A stretch of 64,000 nt of DNA from Streptomyces sp. AM 4-1-1 (GTDB lineage Bacteria; Actinomycetota; Actinomycetes; Streptomycetales; Streptomycetaceae), in the NCBI RefSeq assembly GCF_029167625.1, contig NZ_CP119145.1, positions 7,104,658 through 7,168,657 on the forward strand. Reading direction: 5' to 3'. Both the position numbers and the translations under genes were made by a program. A model generated the notes under the pieces. That model was not told where the DNA came from. It saw only the letters and a program-made list of their open reading frames with translations, and made no database searches. Each line of letters opens with the position of its first letter. Within the stretch, counting starts at the first letter, position 1. Shown here in pieces: positions 1 to 9,219 of the stretch.

Positions 1-300
1 GGCGTGACCTTCGTCGACTGGGCCCACGCCACCACCGGCCCCGCCTGCATCGACGCAGCCTCCCTCGCCCCGCAACTCGTCCTCGCCGGACACGAGCCCG
101 CTGACATCGCCCACCTGCTCCACGAACACCCCGCCACCGCCGAGCACCCCGACACCACCACAGCCTTTCTCGCCGCCCTCACCGGCTACTGGCACCGCAA
201 CGCACGCCTCCCCGCACCCCCCGGAGCCCCCGGCCTCCGCGCCTACCAGCGCCGCGCCGCAGCCGCCGGTCTCGCACTCCTCACCCACCGCCTGAAGTGA
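1..300 (+). CDS. C-terminal part of a phosphotransferase-like (APH family) protein, cut by window start
   Basis: The reading frame is open from the first base and ends at TGA 298-300, so only the last 99 or so residues are present. The visible stretch begins TFVDWAHATTGPACIDAA, which resembles the metal-binding D-W segment and following helix of aminoglycoside/choline-kinase-like phosphotransferases (DWxxAxxGPxxxD). The catalytic loop would lie upstream, outside the window. The substrate cannot be inferred. It could equally be a decayed remnant, since the gene is followed directly by a toxin-antitoxin module. Confidence 0.5.
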   Translation, partial: GVTFVDWAHATTGPACIDAASLAPQLVLAGHEPADIAHLLHEHPATAEHPDTTTAFLAALTGYWHRNARLPAPPGAPGLRAYQRRAAAAGLALLTHRLK

Positions 301-365
301 AACTTGCAGGCTCCACTGCCTGTCCCGTGATGGTGGTGGCAGCTCGCCCTTGAGCGAATCGCTCC

Positions 366-389
366 GGGTACGGGTACGTACCCGTACCC
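366..389. promoter_or_regulatory. 24-bp perfect palindrome, putative autoregulatory operator of the TA operon
   Basis: Two GGGTAC units are followed by two GTACCC units, giving a perfect 24-bp inverted repeat. It ends 22 bp before the likely antitoxin start at 412. Type II antitoxins commonly repress their own operon by binding such palindromes, so this is the probable operator. The repeat architecture is seen directly; the function is inferred. Confidence 0.7.
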
Positions 390-411
390 TGTGGGGATGG
401 GAAGGAGCACG

Positions 412-672
412 ATGATGTCTGATGCCAATGTCCGTATCCCGGAGGAAGCGAAGGACCGGCTGGCCGCGATCGCGGCTGCGGAGGGGTTGTCGCTGCGCGC
501 GTATCTGGCGCGACTGGCGGAGACCTTGCTAACGCCGGCGGAGCGGGCCGAGCGGGCCGAGCGGGCGCGGGTGGCGTTGAGGGACTGGAGCGGGTACGCC
601 CCTTCTCCGTCCGAGCAGGACGACCTGGACCTTGAGCTCGACCGGCGTCTAGCGCGGGCGGCTGGCAGGTGA
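412..672 (+). CDS. Antitoxin-like DNA-binding protein (VapB/RHH-like)
   Basis: A small acidic protein of about 86 residues. The N-terminus (SDANVRIPEEAKDRLAAIAA) looks like a ribbon-helix-helix antitoxin: a short beta strand, then a helix, then a second helix (LSLRAYLARLAETLL). The C-terminal half is charged and probably wraps the toxin. ATG 412 is chosen because AAGGAG (402-407) sits just upstream; GTG 391 or ATG 397 would overlap or abut the palindrome. The stop overlaps the next gene's start by 4 bp (GTGA), so the two are translationally coupled. Likely role: neutralise the downstream PIN protein and repress the operon. Confidence 0.7.
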   Translation: MMSDANVRIPEEAKDRLAAIAAAEGLSLRAYLARLAETLLTPAERAERAERARVALRDWSGYAPSPSEQDDLDLELDRRLARAAGR

Positions 673-1049
673 GTGATGCCATGCACATCATCCTGGACGA
701 CACGGCGATGGCCGCGGCCGGGGAGGGCAACGTCCTCGCGTCCCGGCTGATCCATCGGGCGCACGCCGAGCCGGGCTGGTTCCTCTACGTTCCGGCGTGC
801 GCGCTCGTCGAGGCCGACCGGGCCCGGCCCGGCACCGCCGAACACCTCGCCTCGCTGCCCGGGATCACGGTCCTGGACCTGGACCTCGCCGCCGCGCTCG
901 CCGTCGCCCGGCAGGAGAGCTGGGCTGCCGCACACAGCCTGTACGCGGCGCAGCCGACGCCGGACCGCCCGGACGGGGCGTTCGTCGCGACGACGGCGCC
1001 GGAGCGGTGGGCCGGTGAGCCGGTCCGCGTTCTGGACCTCACGTCCTGA
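669..1049 (+). CDS. PIN-like toxin (VapC-type), 126 aa
   Basis: The protein begins near a hydrophobic strand ending in aspartates (MHIILDDTAM), followed by LVEAD and a further acidic segment, the arrangement of PIN-domain ribonucleases. The length is normal for VapC-type toxins. GTG 669 overlaps the antitoxin stop by 4 bp; ATG 681 is an alternative start. It forms a two-gene toxin-antitoxin operon with the preceding gene. The fourth canonical acidic residue is not obvious, so the protein could be a divergent or weakly active PIN domain. Target RNA unknown. Confidence 0.65.
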   Translation: MSDAMHIILDDTAMAAAGEGNVLASRLIHRAHAEPGWFLYVPACALVEADRARPGTAEHLASLPGITVLDLDLAAALAVARQESWAAAHSLYAAQPTPDRPDGAFVATTAPERWAGEPVRVLDLTS

Positions 1050-1281
1050 CCACTGCTGTCCGAACCGGCAAAGTGGCATCCACATGGCTCGCTGGTTCAG
1101 GTTCGCCGGGCAGGCCAGGATTTGAGTCCCGAGCGGTCCCGATTCGTTCTGAGTGACGTGCACATTGCCTGATCCCAGAACTTGCCCGGCCCAAACAAGT
1201 GAGCATGCTGGAAAATGTTGCCTGGATCAGTAACTTTACTGGCTCGATAAAGTCCGCGCTCCAGGCAAGTTTGCTTGTGAC

Positions 1282-2427
1282 GTGTGTGATGATGATTCCG
1301 TGGAATCACCCCTGATCAGAGAGGCACACCTGCTGGAACAGGGCATTCATGTCCTGAGCGGCCTGCTGGGGCCGGAGTGGCAGGTCACGCAGCGCCCGAA
1401 CAAGAGCAAGGTCTTCGACGCTGCTCTGGAGGTGAGGGCGGAGGGGGACAGTACCTTCACGCAACTGCTGGTGGAGGTGACCCAGGCAGTCCCACCGCGG
1501 CTCGTGGCGGAGCGGCTGGTGCCCAGGGTTGAGCTGCTCCGGGAGGTCAACCACTACACAAATCTGCTGATCATCGCGCCGTGGATCTCATCTCAGGCCC
1601 GGGAACTGCTGCGGCAGAACGGCATCGCGTACTTGGACCTGACGGGCAATGTAGACATCCGAGTGTCGCGGCCGGCCATCATCATCCACACCGCCGGAGC
1701 CGAGAAGGCACCGAGGTCAGCTCCCCGGGAAACCAGCAGAACCACTCTGGCAGGGGCGAAAGCAGGACGCCTGGTACGCCTTCTCGCCGATGTGCCACCG
1801 CCTCACCGCGCCACGGACTTGCACCGGATCTCCCGGCTGAGCCTCCCGTACGTGTCTCGGCTCCTGGACACCCTGGAAGACCAGCTCCTGATCCGCCGCA
1901 AGGGAAGGATCATCGCGGACGTCGACTGGGCTCAGCTTCTGCGCGCCCGCGCCCAGCAGACGTCTCTCCTCACCGCAGGGGCCTACCAGGGTTTCCTGGC
2001 TCCCAACGGCATCCCAGCCCTGCTGCGACAGATCCCTCAGCTTTCCACGGAGTACGTCGACGGTCTTTGCGTCACCGGCTCCTACGCCGCCCAGCGCTCT
2101 GTTCAGGTCGCCGTGGGAGGCCAGCTGATGCTCTACATGGCATCTTGGCTGGACATTGACGACGTGGCCGACGAACTCGGCCTCTTGCCGGTCGCAGACG
2201 GCGCGGACGTCCTGCTCCTGAACGAACCTGATTCCTTCGTCCGGCAGCGGTCCGAGTTGGTTGACGGCGTGCAGTGCGCCGCGCCCAGCCAGGCGGCACT
2301 CGACTGCCTGGCCGGCCCCGGCCGGATGCCCGCCGAGGGAGAGGCTCTCCTGCACTTCATGGAAGAGCACCCTGAAGAGTGGCGCAGTGTCAGGAGCACT
2401 GCCCTCACGCCACCTGATCGGCACTAA
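1282..2427 (+). CDS. AbiEi-like antitoxin / HTH regulator
   Basis: A protein of 381 residues. An N-terminal half of restriction-endonuclease-like alpha/beta character (LLVEVTQ, LLIIAPWISSQARELL) is followed near residues 175-205 by a winged-helix segment (RISRLSLPYVSRLLDTLEDQ, then a basic wing). This matches the organisation of AbiEi-family transcriptional regulators, the antitoxin half of type IV AbiE systems. Its partner, an AbiEii-like nucleotidyltransferase, lies at 4134 beyond an IS1380 element that inserted exactly at this gene's TAA stop. The start is uncertain: GTG 1282 is the first in frame and GTG 1300 is possible. With the IS in place, this gene may be expressed without its partner. 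Confidence 0.6.
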   Translation: MCDDDSVESPLIREAHLLEQGIHVLSGLLGPEWQVTQRPNKSKVFDAALEVRAEGDSTFTQLLVEVTQAVPPRLVAERLVPRVELLREVNHYTNLLIIAPWISSQARELLRQNGIAYLDLTGNVDIRVSRPAIIIHTAGAEKAPRSAPRETSRTTLAGAKAGRLVRLLADVPPPHRATDLHRISRLSLPYVSRLLDTLEDQLLIRRKGRIIADVDWAQLLRARAQQTSLLTAGAYQGFLAPNGIPALLRQIPQLSTEYVDGLCVTGSYAAQRSVQVAVGGQLMLYMASWLDIDDVADELGLLPVADGADVLLLNEPDSFVRQRSELVDGVQCAAPSQAALDCLAGPGRMPAEGEALLHFMEEHPEEWRSVRSTALTPPDRH

Positions 2428-4088
2428 CCTCGCCGTTTCAGTTGGGGTTGCTGGGCGGCTGAGCAGGGTTGTTTGAGACCGTGTCGGCGGGTGGGCATGG
2501 TGAGGGCCCGGCGCGGGGTCGGGTTCTCCGAGGTCCTTGAGTCGAGGTGGGCGGGGGCGGCGGGTCAGTCGGCGGGGCGGGGTAGTGCGGTCAGGCGGTG
2601 GAATGCCGCGGCGAGCTCGTGTCGCCAGGGCCAGGTCGCCGATATCCGAAGGTGGAGGCGGCGGCCGCCCCGGGTGATCCGGGCGGCGACGTGCAGGAGC
2701 CGGTAGCGGAGTTTCTTGGGTTCGGCAGCCGCGAGTTCGCCGTCCAGCAGGAGGACGCGGGTCCAGGCCAGGAGGTCGATCGCCGCGAGGCTCAGTTCGA
2801 GCCAGACGGCGTTGACGCCGAAGCGGCGGGAGGGGAAGCGGCCGAAACCGGTGGTCTTGCTGCACCGGATGTGGTCTTCGACGCATGCGTGTCCGCGGTG
2901 GCGGACCTCAAGGAACTGGGCCGGGCCGGAGGCGAACGGGGTGTCGGTGAGGAACGCCTGGTGCCGCATGCCCTCGTCCCGGTCGAAGAGCGAGAGCTGG
3001 GCTCCGGGGTGGGGACGTTCACGGCGGACGATGATGCGGGTGCCGGCCGGGTAGCCGGCAAGGTCGGTCATGCCGGTCAGCTCGGCGACCTCGGCGGACT
3101 CGCGGAGGGTGCCGTCCTGGTCCAGAGCGGGGTGCCAGACCTGGTCAGGCAGGGCGCGGATCGCGCGGCGGACCGGCTCGGTGACCGCGTACCCGACCGA
3201 GAAGAAGGTGCGGATTCCTCGTGTTCGCAGGTTGCGGACGTGGGTGAGGAAGGCTTTCGCGGATCCGGCGCTGTCGGTGCGGATCAGGATGTCGGTGCCG
3301 TGTCGGTGGGCGTCGGGGACCTGCGCGAGAGCGTCGTCCAGCACCGCGATGTGGTCCGCGGCCGTGTTGGCTCCGGCGTTCCCGGGCCGCAGCCGGCCCG
3401 ACATGCCCTCGCCGGTGTTGGCCAGGAAACACACCAGAGGATGGAAGCCGAAGCCGCCTTTGTAGGTGGGTGCGGCCGCCTCCTTCTCGGAGTGGCAGGT
3501 GATCAGGGTGGCGTCGATGTCCAGGACCAAGCCGGGCAGTTCCTGTCCGCCGGCTTTCGCCGCCGGTATGCCACAGCTGGTCTCGGATGCCTGGAACCAG
3601 GCCACTTCCCGGGCCTGGGCACGGGCCGAGCGCAGGCGGTCCAGTACGCGTTCGTCGACGCCGGCCAGCAGGCGCCAGGCAGTCGGTGTCGAGGCGACCG
3701 GTCCGAACACCTCGCCCTGGTCGCGCAGCACGGTCAGATCCGTGATGGTCTCGCCGCCGTCAGCGAGCATCACCGCGAGGTCGGTCGCGATCCGGCCCGG
3801 GTCGTGGCCGGTGCCGCGTGGCCGAAGCGGCCTCAACGCGGTGGAGTATGCGCTGGTCAGCCCGGTGACGTCGGCGAGATCAGCCAGTAGCCGAGCCCCG
3901 ACGTGCCCGACGACCCCCGCACCGTCGGTGGAGACATGAAGCCTGGGACGAGAACCGATACCCTGCACGCAGAAAGTGCCTTCCACCTGGACCGACAGAA
4001 CCCCTCGACAAGGTTCATCGTCCCAGCTCAGAAGGCACTTTCGCGTTACCGGCCAGCAACTGGCCTCACGCCAGGCGAAACGCCGAGG
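2428..4088 (-). mobile_element. IS1380-family insertion sequence, complete, 1661 bp
   Basis: The ends are CCTCGCCGTTTC (2428-2439) and its near-exact inverted copy ending at 4088, matching 11 of 12. The element is flanked by a direct repeat CTAA (2424-2427 and 4089-4092), the 4-bp target duplication expected for IS1380. One intact transposase occupies the minus strand. The insertion point is the TAA stop of the AbiEi-like gene, which the duplication regenerates, so neither flanking reading frame is altered. Confidence 0.9.
2565..3986 (-). CDS. IS1380-family transposase
   Basis: An intact DDE transposase of 473 residues. It shows the family's N-terminal RPRLHVSTDGAGVVGH segment, LVLDIDATL (first catalytic Asp), LIRTDSAG (second Asp) and a long C-terminal region with the HRGHACVEDHIR signature. 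GTG 3986 starts the protein near the right end of the element. No frameshift or stop is present, so the element may still be mobile. The long open frames on the opposite strand are composition shadows of this gene. Confidence 0.93.
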   Translation of the reverse strand: MEGTFCVQGIGSRPRLHVSTDGAGVVGHVGARLLADLADVTGLTSAYSTALRPLRPRGTGHDPGRIATDLAVMLADGGETITDLTVLRDQGEVFGPVASTPTAWRLLAGVDERVLDRLRSARAQAREVAWFQASETSCGIPAAKAGGQELPGLVLDIDATLITCHSEKEAAAPTYKGGFGFHPLVCFLANTGEGMSGRLRPGNAGANTAADHIAVLDDALAQVPDAHRHGTDILIRTDSAGSAKAFLTHVRNLRTRGIRTFFSVGYAVTEPVRRAIRALPDQVWHPALDQDGTLRESAEVAELTGMTDLAGYPAGTRIIVRRERPHPGAQLSLFDRDEGMRHQAFLTDTPFASGPAQFLEVRHRGHACVEDHIRCSKTTGFGRFPSRRFGVNAVWLELSLAAIDLLAWTRVLLLDGELAAAEPKKLRYRLLHVAARITRGGRRLHLRISATWPWRHELAAAFHRLTALPRPAD

Positions 4089-4133
4089 CTAAGATCGCAA
4101 CGCAAGCAGACCAACGGAGAAGCGCGAGGCACC

Positions 4134-4988
4134 ATGTCACAGGCCCCGGCGGGCGTCGACCCCGATCAACTGACGGTGGTGGCCCGACGTGTTCTCCTCG
4201 ACGGCCTGGTCGCACTGAGCCCTCACCTCGATGCCCTGACGGTCGTGGGCGCGCAGGCTGTCTACCTGCGGACCCCGGAGGCGGCGCTACGCAACTCGCC
4301 TTTCACTTCCGACGGCGACCTGAGCATCGACCCCGCGCTCCTCGAGGAAGAGCCCCTTCTCGATGAATCTCTGCTCAAGGCAGGCTTCACGTTGAAGAAG
4401 GACAACGAACCCGGGCTCTGGGAACGGCAGGAGACCGTGGGCGACCAGGTCGTGCCGGTGGAGTTGGACCTCCTTATTCCCCGGCAGCTCTCGCCCAAGA
4501 ACGGCCGCCGCAGCGCCAAGGTGCCGCCGCACGGAACGATGTCCGCGCGCTGGATCGAGGGCCTCGAGGTCGCTGCCGTGGACCGCTCTCCCCTGCCCGT
4601 CAAAAGTCTCGACCCTGCCGACGACCGGTCGATCACGGTCAACGTCGCCGGCCCCGCGGCGCTCCTGGTAGCCAAAGCCTTCAAAATCACCGACCGGCTC
4701 AGTCAGTCCGAAAAGCGCCCGGACCACCTGACCGACAAGGATGCTGGCGACGTCTTGCGCATCATGATGACCACCAGGGCACGACAGGTCTCCGACCTGT
4801 TCAGCGTGCTGCGCAACGACCCACGCGTGGGCGACGTCGCGACGGACGGACTGGAGAAGCTGCGTCAGCTCTTCGGGGGGCGAGGCACGCCCGGCGTCGA
4901 GATGGCTGTCAAAGCCCTCGCGGGTTCCCTTGAAGAGGACCGTGTCCGCACACTCGCCCCTGCCTTCATCACACGCCTGCCAGAGTAA
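4134..4988 (+). CDS. AbiEii-like nucleotidyltransferase (putative toxin)
   Basis: A protein of 284 residues. The N-terminal region contains a nucleotidyltransferase-type core: VVGAQAVYL, then FTSDGDLSID (Asp-x-Asp metal-binding pair), then a further acidic strand (VPVELDLLIP). AbiEii toxins are nucleotidyltransferases paired with AbiEi antitoxins, and the AbiEi-like gene lies immediately upstream if the IS is removed. In the ancestral arrangement, the regenerated stop would be about 40 bp before ATG 4134, forming an operon. The open frame extends into the IS, but ATG 4134 lies in host DNA and opens the conserved part. Expression now depends on a promoter in or read from the IS end. Confidence 0.62.
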   Translation: MSQAPAGVDPDQLTVVARRVLLDGLVALSPHLDALTVVGAQAVYLRTPEAALRNSPFTSDGDLSIDPALLEEEPLLDESLLKAGFTLKKDNEPGLWERQETVGDQVVPVELDLLIPRQLSPKNGRRSAKVPPHGTMSARWIEGLEVAAVDRSPLPVKSLDPADDRSITVNVAGPAALLVAKAFKITDRLSQSEKRPDHLTDKDAGDVLRIMMTTRARQVSDLFSVLRNDPRVGDVATDGLEKLRQLFGGRGTPGVEMAVKALAGSLEEDRVRTLAPAFITRLPE

Positions 4989-5132
4989 TTCCGGGGTCGA
5001 CCTCGACTGCGGTTGGTGCGGATCCGTCACCTAGGCCGGGAACCGTCGGATGGGGCAATCATCCCGACCACGGCCCGGACCCATGAGTCAACTCGCGTCA
5101 TGACCTCTGCTGTACCGATCTGTGAACGCGAT

Positions 5133-5156
5133 GGCCCCACCGGTTTCGGCGGGGCC
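5133..5156. terminator. Hairpin terminator between converging genes
   Basis: GGCCCCACCG and CGGCGGGGCC form a 10-bp stem with one G-U-type mismatch and a 4-base loop, in the gap between the AbiEii-like gene (plus) and the TPR gene (minus). It probably terminates both. Confidence 0.55.
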
Positions 5157-5166
5157 GTCGCGTTGT

Positions 5167-6254
5167 TCATCGGGGGCCTGCGGCCAGGTGGTGGCGGCGG
5201 TCTGTGACGAGGGTGCGCCAGCGGTCGCGGGTGGCTTCGGGTCCGTCGAGCCATCGGGTCGGTGAGGGGTGGGGGAGGGGGAGTGCGGCCATGAAGTGGG
5301 CGATGTCGGTGTAGTAGGCGTAGTCGCCGTCGCGGGTGAGGTCGTGCAGCCGGGAGATCGTCGCGGCGACCGCGTCGTCGCCGAGGACGGCGTGATGGAA
5401 GGCGGCGGCGAGTTCGAGGGTGGGTGTCGTGGAGGTGAGGCCGGCGGCGTCGATTTCGGTGCGCAGTGCCTGGACGCGGTCGTTGAGGGAGGGGGTGCCG
5501 GCGTCGCGGATGAGTGCGGCGATGGCGGCGTTGAGGGTGCTGGCGCGCAGGTTGAGGTTGCTCAGGAGCTGTTGGGCCAGGGCGAGTTCGTCGTCGGCTT
5601 GATGGGGGTCGTGGAAGGCGGTGGCGAGGGCGCGCAGTGCTTGGTTGTGTGCGGCTTCGCCGCTTTTCGTGTGCTGTTCGGCCTCGGTGCGTCCGGCGAG
5701 GTAGGCGGCGGCTGCGCGGGCCGGTTCTCCCTGGAGCCAGTACAGGTCTCCCAGGACGCGCTGGTGGCGGCCTTCCCAGCCCAGGGTCTGTGCGGCGGCC
5801 AGGGCGGTGGGGAAGTCGCCGGCGAGGCGGGCGGCCTGGGCGAGTCCGCGGCGGGCGGCGGGGGCCAGGCGGCCGGCGCTGTCGGCGACCTGCTGGTAAC
5901 CGTGGCGTGATTCCTGGCTGCGGCCGATGTCGCGGTAGGCCTTGGCCCGGTAGTAGAGGGCCATGTCGTGCAGTTGTGCGGGCAGCAGGGCGGAGTCGAT
6001 GACCAGGGTGAGCCGGTGGACGGTCCGCGCGCGGTGTTCGCGTTGCCGGCGTGCCAGGGTGCTGAGGGTTTCGACCAAGGCGTCGGCGGGTGTCTGCAGG
6101 GGGGTGGTGTCGTGGTCGTGGGCGGGTGGGGCGAGGGGTTCCCACACGGAGTCGCCGACATAGGCGAAGGCGGCTTCGGTGAGCCAGTCGAGGTCGAGGG
6201 CGAAGTCGCGGGCCAGGCGCAGTCCCTGGCGCAGGCAGCCGACCAGCCCAACTC
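5167..6254 (-). pseudogene. Tetratricopeptide-repeat protein, N-terminally truncated
   Basis: The frame is open from about 6254 to TGA 5167-5169, giving about 360 residues of Ala/Leu/Arg-rich helical repeats typical of the C-terminal TPR region of large Streptomyces ATP/GTP-binding TPR proteins (for example LALAQQLLSNLNLRASTLNA). The upstream part, including any NTPase domain, is missing. At about 6246-6254 the sequence runs directly into the truncated 5' end of an oppositely oriented gene. A GTG at 6147 could start a shorter product, but coding character continues upstream of it, so this is better read as a broken gene. Confidence 0.6.
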
Positions 6255-6703
6255 CAGCGCGACGTCGCCCTGAGCCAGCGACTCGGAGCGGACGTGCACC
6301 TGCTCGCCTCGATCACCCCAGTCGACGAGGCCGTCCGGAATGCCGCACGGGAACTGTGCGACGCAGCCGGACTGAAACTGGAGGTACTGGACCAAGCCGA
6401 CCTTCGCCCAGTCGCACACAAGCCCGCCCCTGCGACCGCGGCCGACGGCCTCGGCTGGCTGCGTACCGCAACGGCTGACCTGACCGCGCTGATCGAGAAG
6501 GGCAAGCCCGTCAGCCACGGCCAGGTGGCGCGGATCCTGAAGACCGCGTCCGGCGGAGCCGCCCCGGTGCCCGGACATATCGCGGTTCTCTCCTGGGCGC
6601 TGACCGAGCACGGAGATCATGCCGCAGACCTGCTAGTCCGAGTTCTCGGGGGTGCTCGATGCTGCGATCCAGAAGCACGGCGCGGGCGGCCGGATGGCGT
6701 AGA
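6246..6703 (+). pseudogene. Truncated hypothetical gene with a single-base frameshift
   Basis: Coding character starts abruptly at about 6246 (QLQRDVALSQRLGADVHLLA) without a start codon, then continues through ADGLGWLRTATADL and HAADLLVRVL. At the G5 run 6648-6652 the frame must shift by one base to continue as GVLDAAIQKHGAGGRMA and end at TAG 6701-6703. I do not recognise the family. The lost 5' end coincides with the lost 5' end of the TPR gene on the other strand, so one rearrangement explains both. A group II intron begins 52 bp after the stop. Confidence 0.45.
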
Positions 6704-7424
6704 GGCAGCTACCGGCCTCCGCACTGGCGCTCACTCGCCAACTGAAGCGCTCAGTGTGCGACACGAAGTCGCTCCAGGTAAGTGAGGACAGCCACGTGAA
6801 GGAGGTATCGATCGGCTGAACTTCGGGCCAGTGTCCAGGGCCCGTCCCCGCGCTCCCATGCGTCGCTGGCAACGGCGGGGTGTGAAGCGGAGCGGTCAAG
6901 CCCAAGGGCACCTCGGCCATCGAGGAGCAACAGGCGAGGGGAAGGCTGGACGGGCGAACGCAAGTGAACCCTCGATGATGCCCCGTGACTGCTAAGACCG
7001 CTCGATGGTTCGAAAGCGGCGGTCACAGGACCCGGTGCTGCAAGGCACCAAGCGACCTTCGGGTAACTGAGCCCGGAGGGAGGACACCGCTGGTCCCGGG
7101 GTAGAGGGGGCGCCCACCCCAGCCGCGTCTTACTGGTGCGGAACGTGGAAACCCCGACGGGGTCCAAGCCCAGGCTTGGTAGGCCGACCGCAAGGAAGGC
7201 TGAAGTCCCCGGCGGGAGAAGGAAGATCCAAGAAGCGAAGGCCGGCAGGCCGAAAGGCCAGAGGAAACCGGGAGTTGGGACCTTCACCCGCTCTCGCATA
7301 ACTCGCCGGATACGGGCCCTGGTGGCCCGGCTCGAAAGGGCGCCCACGTGGATCAGGTGAGCCTTTGGAGTCACCACTGCAAGGACGCTCGAACCGAGGG
7401 ACAAGTTAGGCATCGGAGGCGAAC

Positions 7425-9185
7425 ATGGAGATCACGACACCTGTCGTGACATCCTCGCCTGCGGTGAACGGACCCGAGGACGACTTACTCGACTGGCACG
7501 GCATCGACTGGGCCATCTGCGAGGAGAACGTACGGCGGCTGAGGCAGAGGATCTTCAAGGCAACGCAGGAAGGGGACCTGAAGAAGGTCCGCAACCTGCA
7601 GAAGCTCATGCTGCGAAGCCACAGCAACACGCTGGTCAGCGTGAAGCGGGTGACGCAGCAGAGCAGTGGTCGCATGACCGCTGGCATCGATGGGGAACGG
7701 GCCCTCACGCCGAAGGCGAGAGGCACGCTGGCGGCCGAGATCCATCGGTCGTCGATGCCCTGGAAGGCCAGGCCGGTCAAGCGAGTGTTCATCCCGAAGA
7801 GCAACGGGAAACAGCGACCGCTCGGCATTCCGGTCATCCGTGACCGGATTCTCCAGGCCCGCGTGAAGAACGCGCTGGAACCCGAGTGGGAAGCACGGTT
7901 CGAGCCGAGGTCCTATGGCTTTCGGCCCGGACGCAGCTGCCAGGACGCGATATCCGCGATCTTCTGGACGGTGAAGGGCAAGAACCCGAAGCGTCTGTGG
8001 GTCCTGGACGCGGACCTGGCGGCGGCGTTCGACCGCATCGACCACAACCACCTCATGACCATGCTCGGCCAGTTCCCCGCCAGGGACCTGGTCGCGGGCT
8101 GGCTGAAGGCGGGCGTGATCGACCGCGGCCGGTTCGCACCGACCGAGGAGGGAACTCCGCAGGGCGGTGTGATCAGCCCGCTGCTGCTGAACGTTGCTCT
8201 GCATGGACTTGAACAGGCCGCAGGGTGCCAATACACGGTGCGGGCCGGGCGCGAGCCCGGCGCCATGCCGGGCACTCCGGTGCTGGTGAGGTATGCCGAC
8301 GATTTCGTCGTGCTCTGCCACGACGAAGCAGAGGTGCACCAGGTCAGGGCTCGGCTGGAGGACTGGCTGGCGCCGAGAGGGCTTCGCTTCAACGAGGAGA
8401 AGACTCAGGTCGTCCACCTCGGTGAGGGGTTCGACTTCCTCGGCTTCACCGTCCGCCGCACGGGCGGAAAGCTGATCATCAAACCGAGCACAGCGGCTTG
8501 CGCGAGGCTCCGGGCGCGACTGCGGACCGAGGTCAAGGCCCTGCATGGGGCGAACGCCGAGGCCGTGTTGCGCAGGCTGATCCCGATCGTTCGCGGTTGG
8601 GCGGCCTACTACCGGGCGGTGGCGTCCACGACGACGTTCTCGTCGTTGGATCACTACATGTGGCGGTTGACCTTCAAATGGGCCAGACGCCGCCACCGCA
8701 ACAAGTCGAGGTACTGGGTCGTGGACCGGTACTTCGGAAGGTTCCACCCGTCCCGGCGTGATCGGTGGGTGTTCGGCGACCGCGACAGCGGTGCCTTCCT
8801 CATCAAATTCGCCTGGACCGGCATCGTCCGCCACCAGCTCGTCAAGGGCGGAGCGTCCCCGGACGACCCCGCATTGACCGGCTACTGGCGGGACCGCCGC
8901 CGCAGGAAAGCGCCGCCGCCGATGGACAAGACGAGTCTTGTCCTGGCGGTCCGGCAGCAGGGGCTCTGTCCTCTCTGCAAGCAGGCGCTGATCGTCGGAG
9001 CCGAGTACGAACCGGACAGCCCACGCGAGTGGATCAACTGGTTCGCGGCCTCGAAGAAGATGCTCCACAAGCATCACTTCACCTACCGGCGAGACGGCGG
9101 CACGGACGAGCGGACCAACCTTCGCCTCGTGCACTCCGAATGCCACCGCCAGCACCATGCTGGCGACGGCAAACGGATCACGTAA
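7425..9185 (+). CDS. ltrA: Group II intron reverse transcriptase/maturase with HNH endonuclease
   Basis: An intact protein of 586 residues. The RT domain carries GIDGERAL, RPLGIPVIRDRILQ, YGFRPGRSCQDA, a catalytic LDADLAAAFD, GTPQGGVISPLL and the YADD box (about residues 290-293). The maturase X domain follows (RGWAAYYRAV). The C-terminal part from about residue 515 is an HNH endonuclease with two zinc-binding C-x2-C type pairs (CPLC, then HKHHFTYRRDGG and HSECHRQHH). It binds the intron RNA, assists splicing and drives retrohoming by target-primed reverse transcription. All catalytic motifs look intact. Confidence 0.95.
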   Translation: MEITTPVVTSSPAVNGPEDDLLDWHGIDWAICEENVRRLRQRIFKATQEGDLKKVRNLQKLMLRSHSNTLVSVKRVTQQSSGRMTAGIDGERALTPKARGTLAAEIHRSSMPWKARPVKRVFIPKSNGKQRPLGIPVIRDRILQARVKNALEPEWEARFEPRSYGFRPGRSCQDAISAIFWTVKGKNPKRLWVLDADLAAAFDRIDHNHLMTMLGQFPARDLVAGWLKAGVIDRGRFAPTEEGTPQGGVISPLLLNVALHGLEQAAGCQYTVRAGREPGAMPGTPVLVRYADDFVVLCHDEAEVHQVRARLEDWLAPRGLRFNEEKTQVVHLGEGFDFLGFTVRRTGGKLIIKPSTAACARLRARLRTEVKALHGANAEAVLRRLIPIVRGWAAYYRAVASTTTFSSLDHYMWRLTFKWARRRHRNKSRYWVVDRYFGRFHPSRRDRWVFGDRDSGAFLIKFAWTGIVRHQLVKGGASPDDPALTGYWRDRRRRKAPPPMDKTSLVLAVRQQGLCPLCKQALIVGAEYEPDSPREWINWFAASKKMLHKHHFTYRRDGGTDERTNLRLVHSECHRQHHAGDGKRIT

Positions 9186-9219
9186 TCCTGCTGACCTGCG
9201 AAGCCCTCGTGGCTTGCTT

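Noticed and set aside
2598..3890. Long plus-strand open frame across the IS1380 element
   Set aside because: It is antisense to an intact transposase with all catalytic motifs, and its codon pattern is that of a shadow frame in high-GC DNA.
7485..9158. 557-codon minus-strand frame over the maturase gene
   Set aside because: Antisense shadow of the reverse transcriptase, which has clear RT and HNH motifs.
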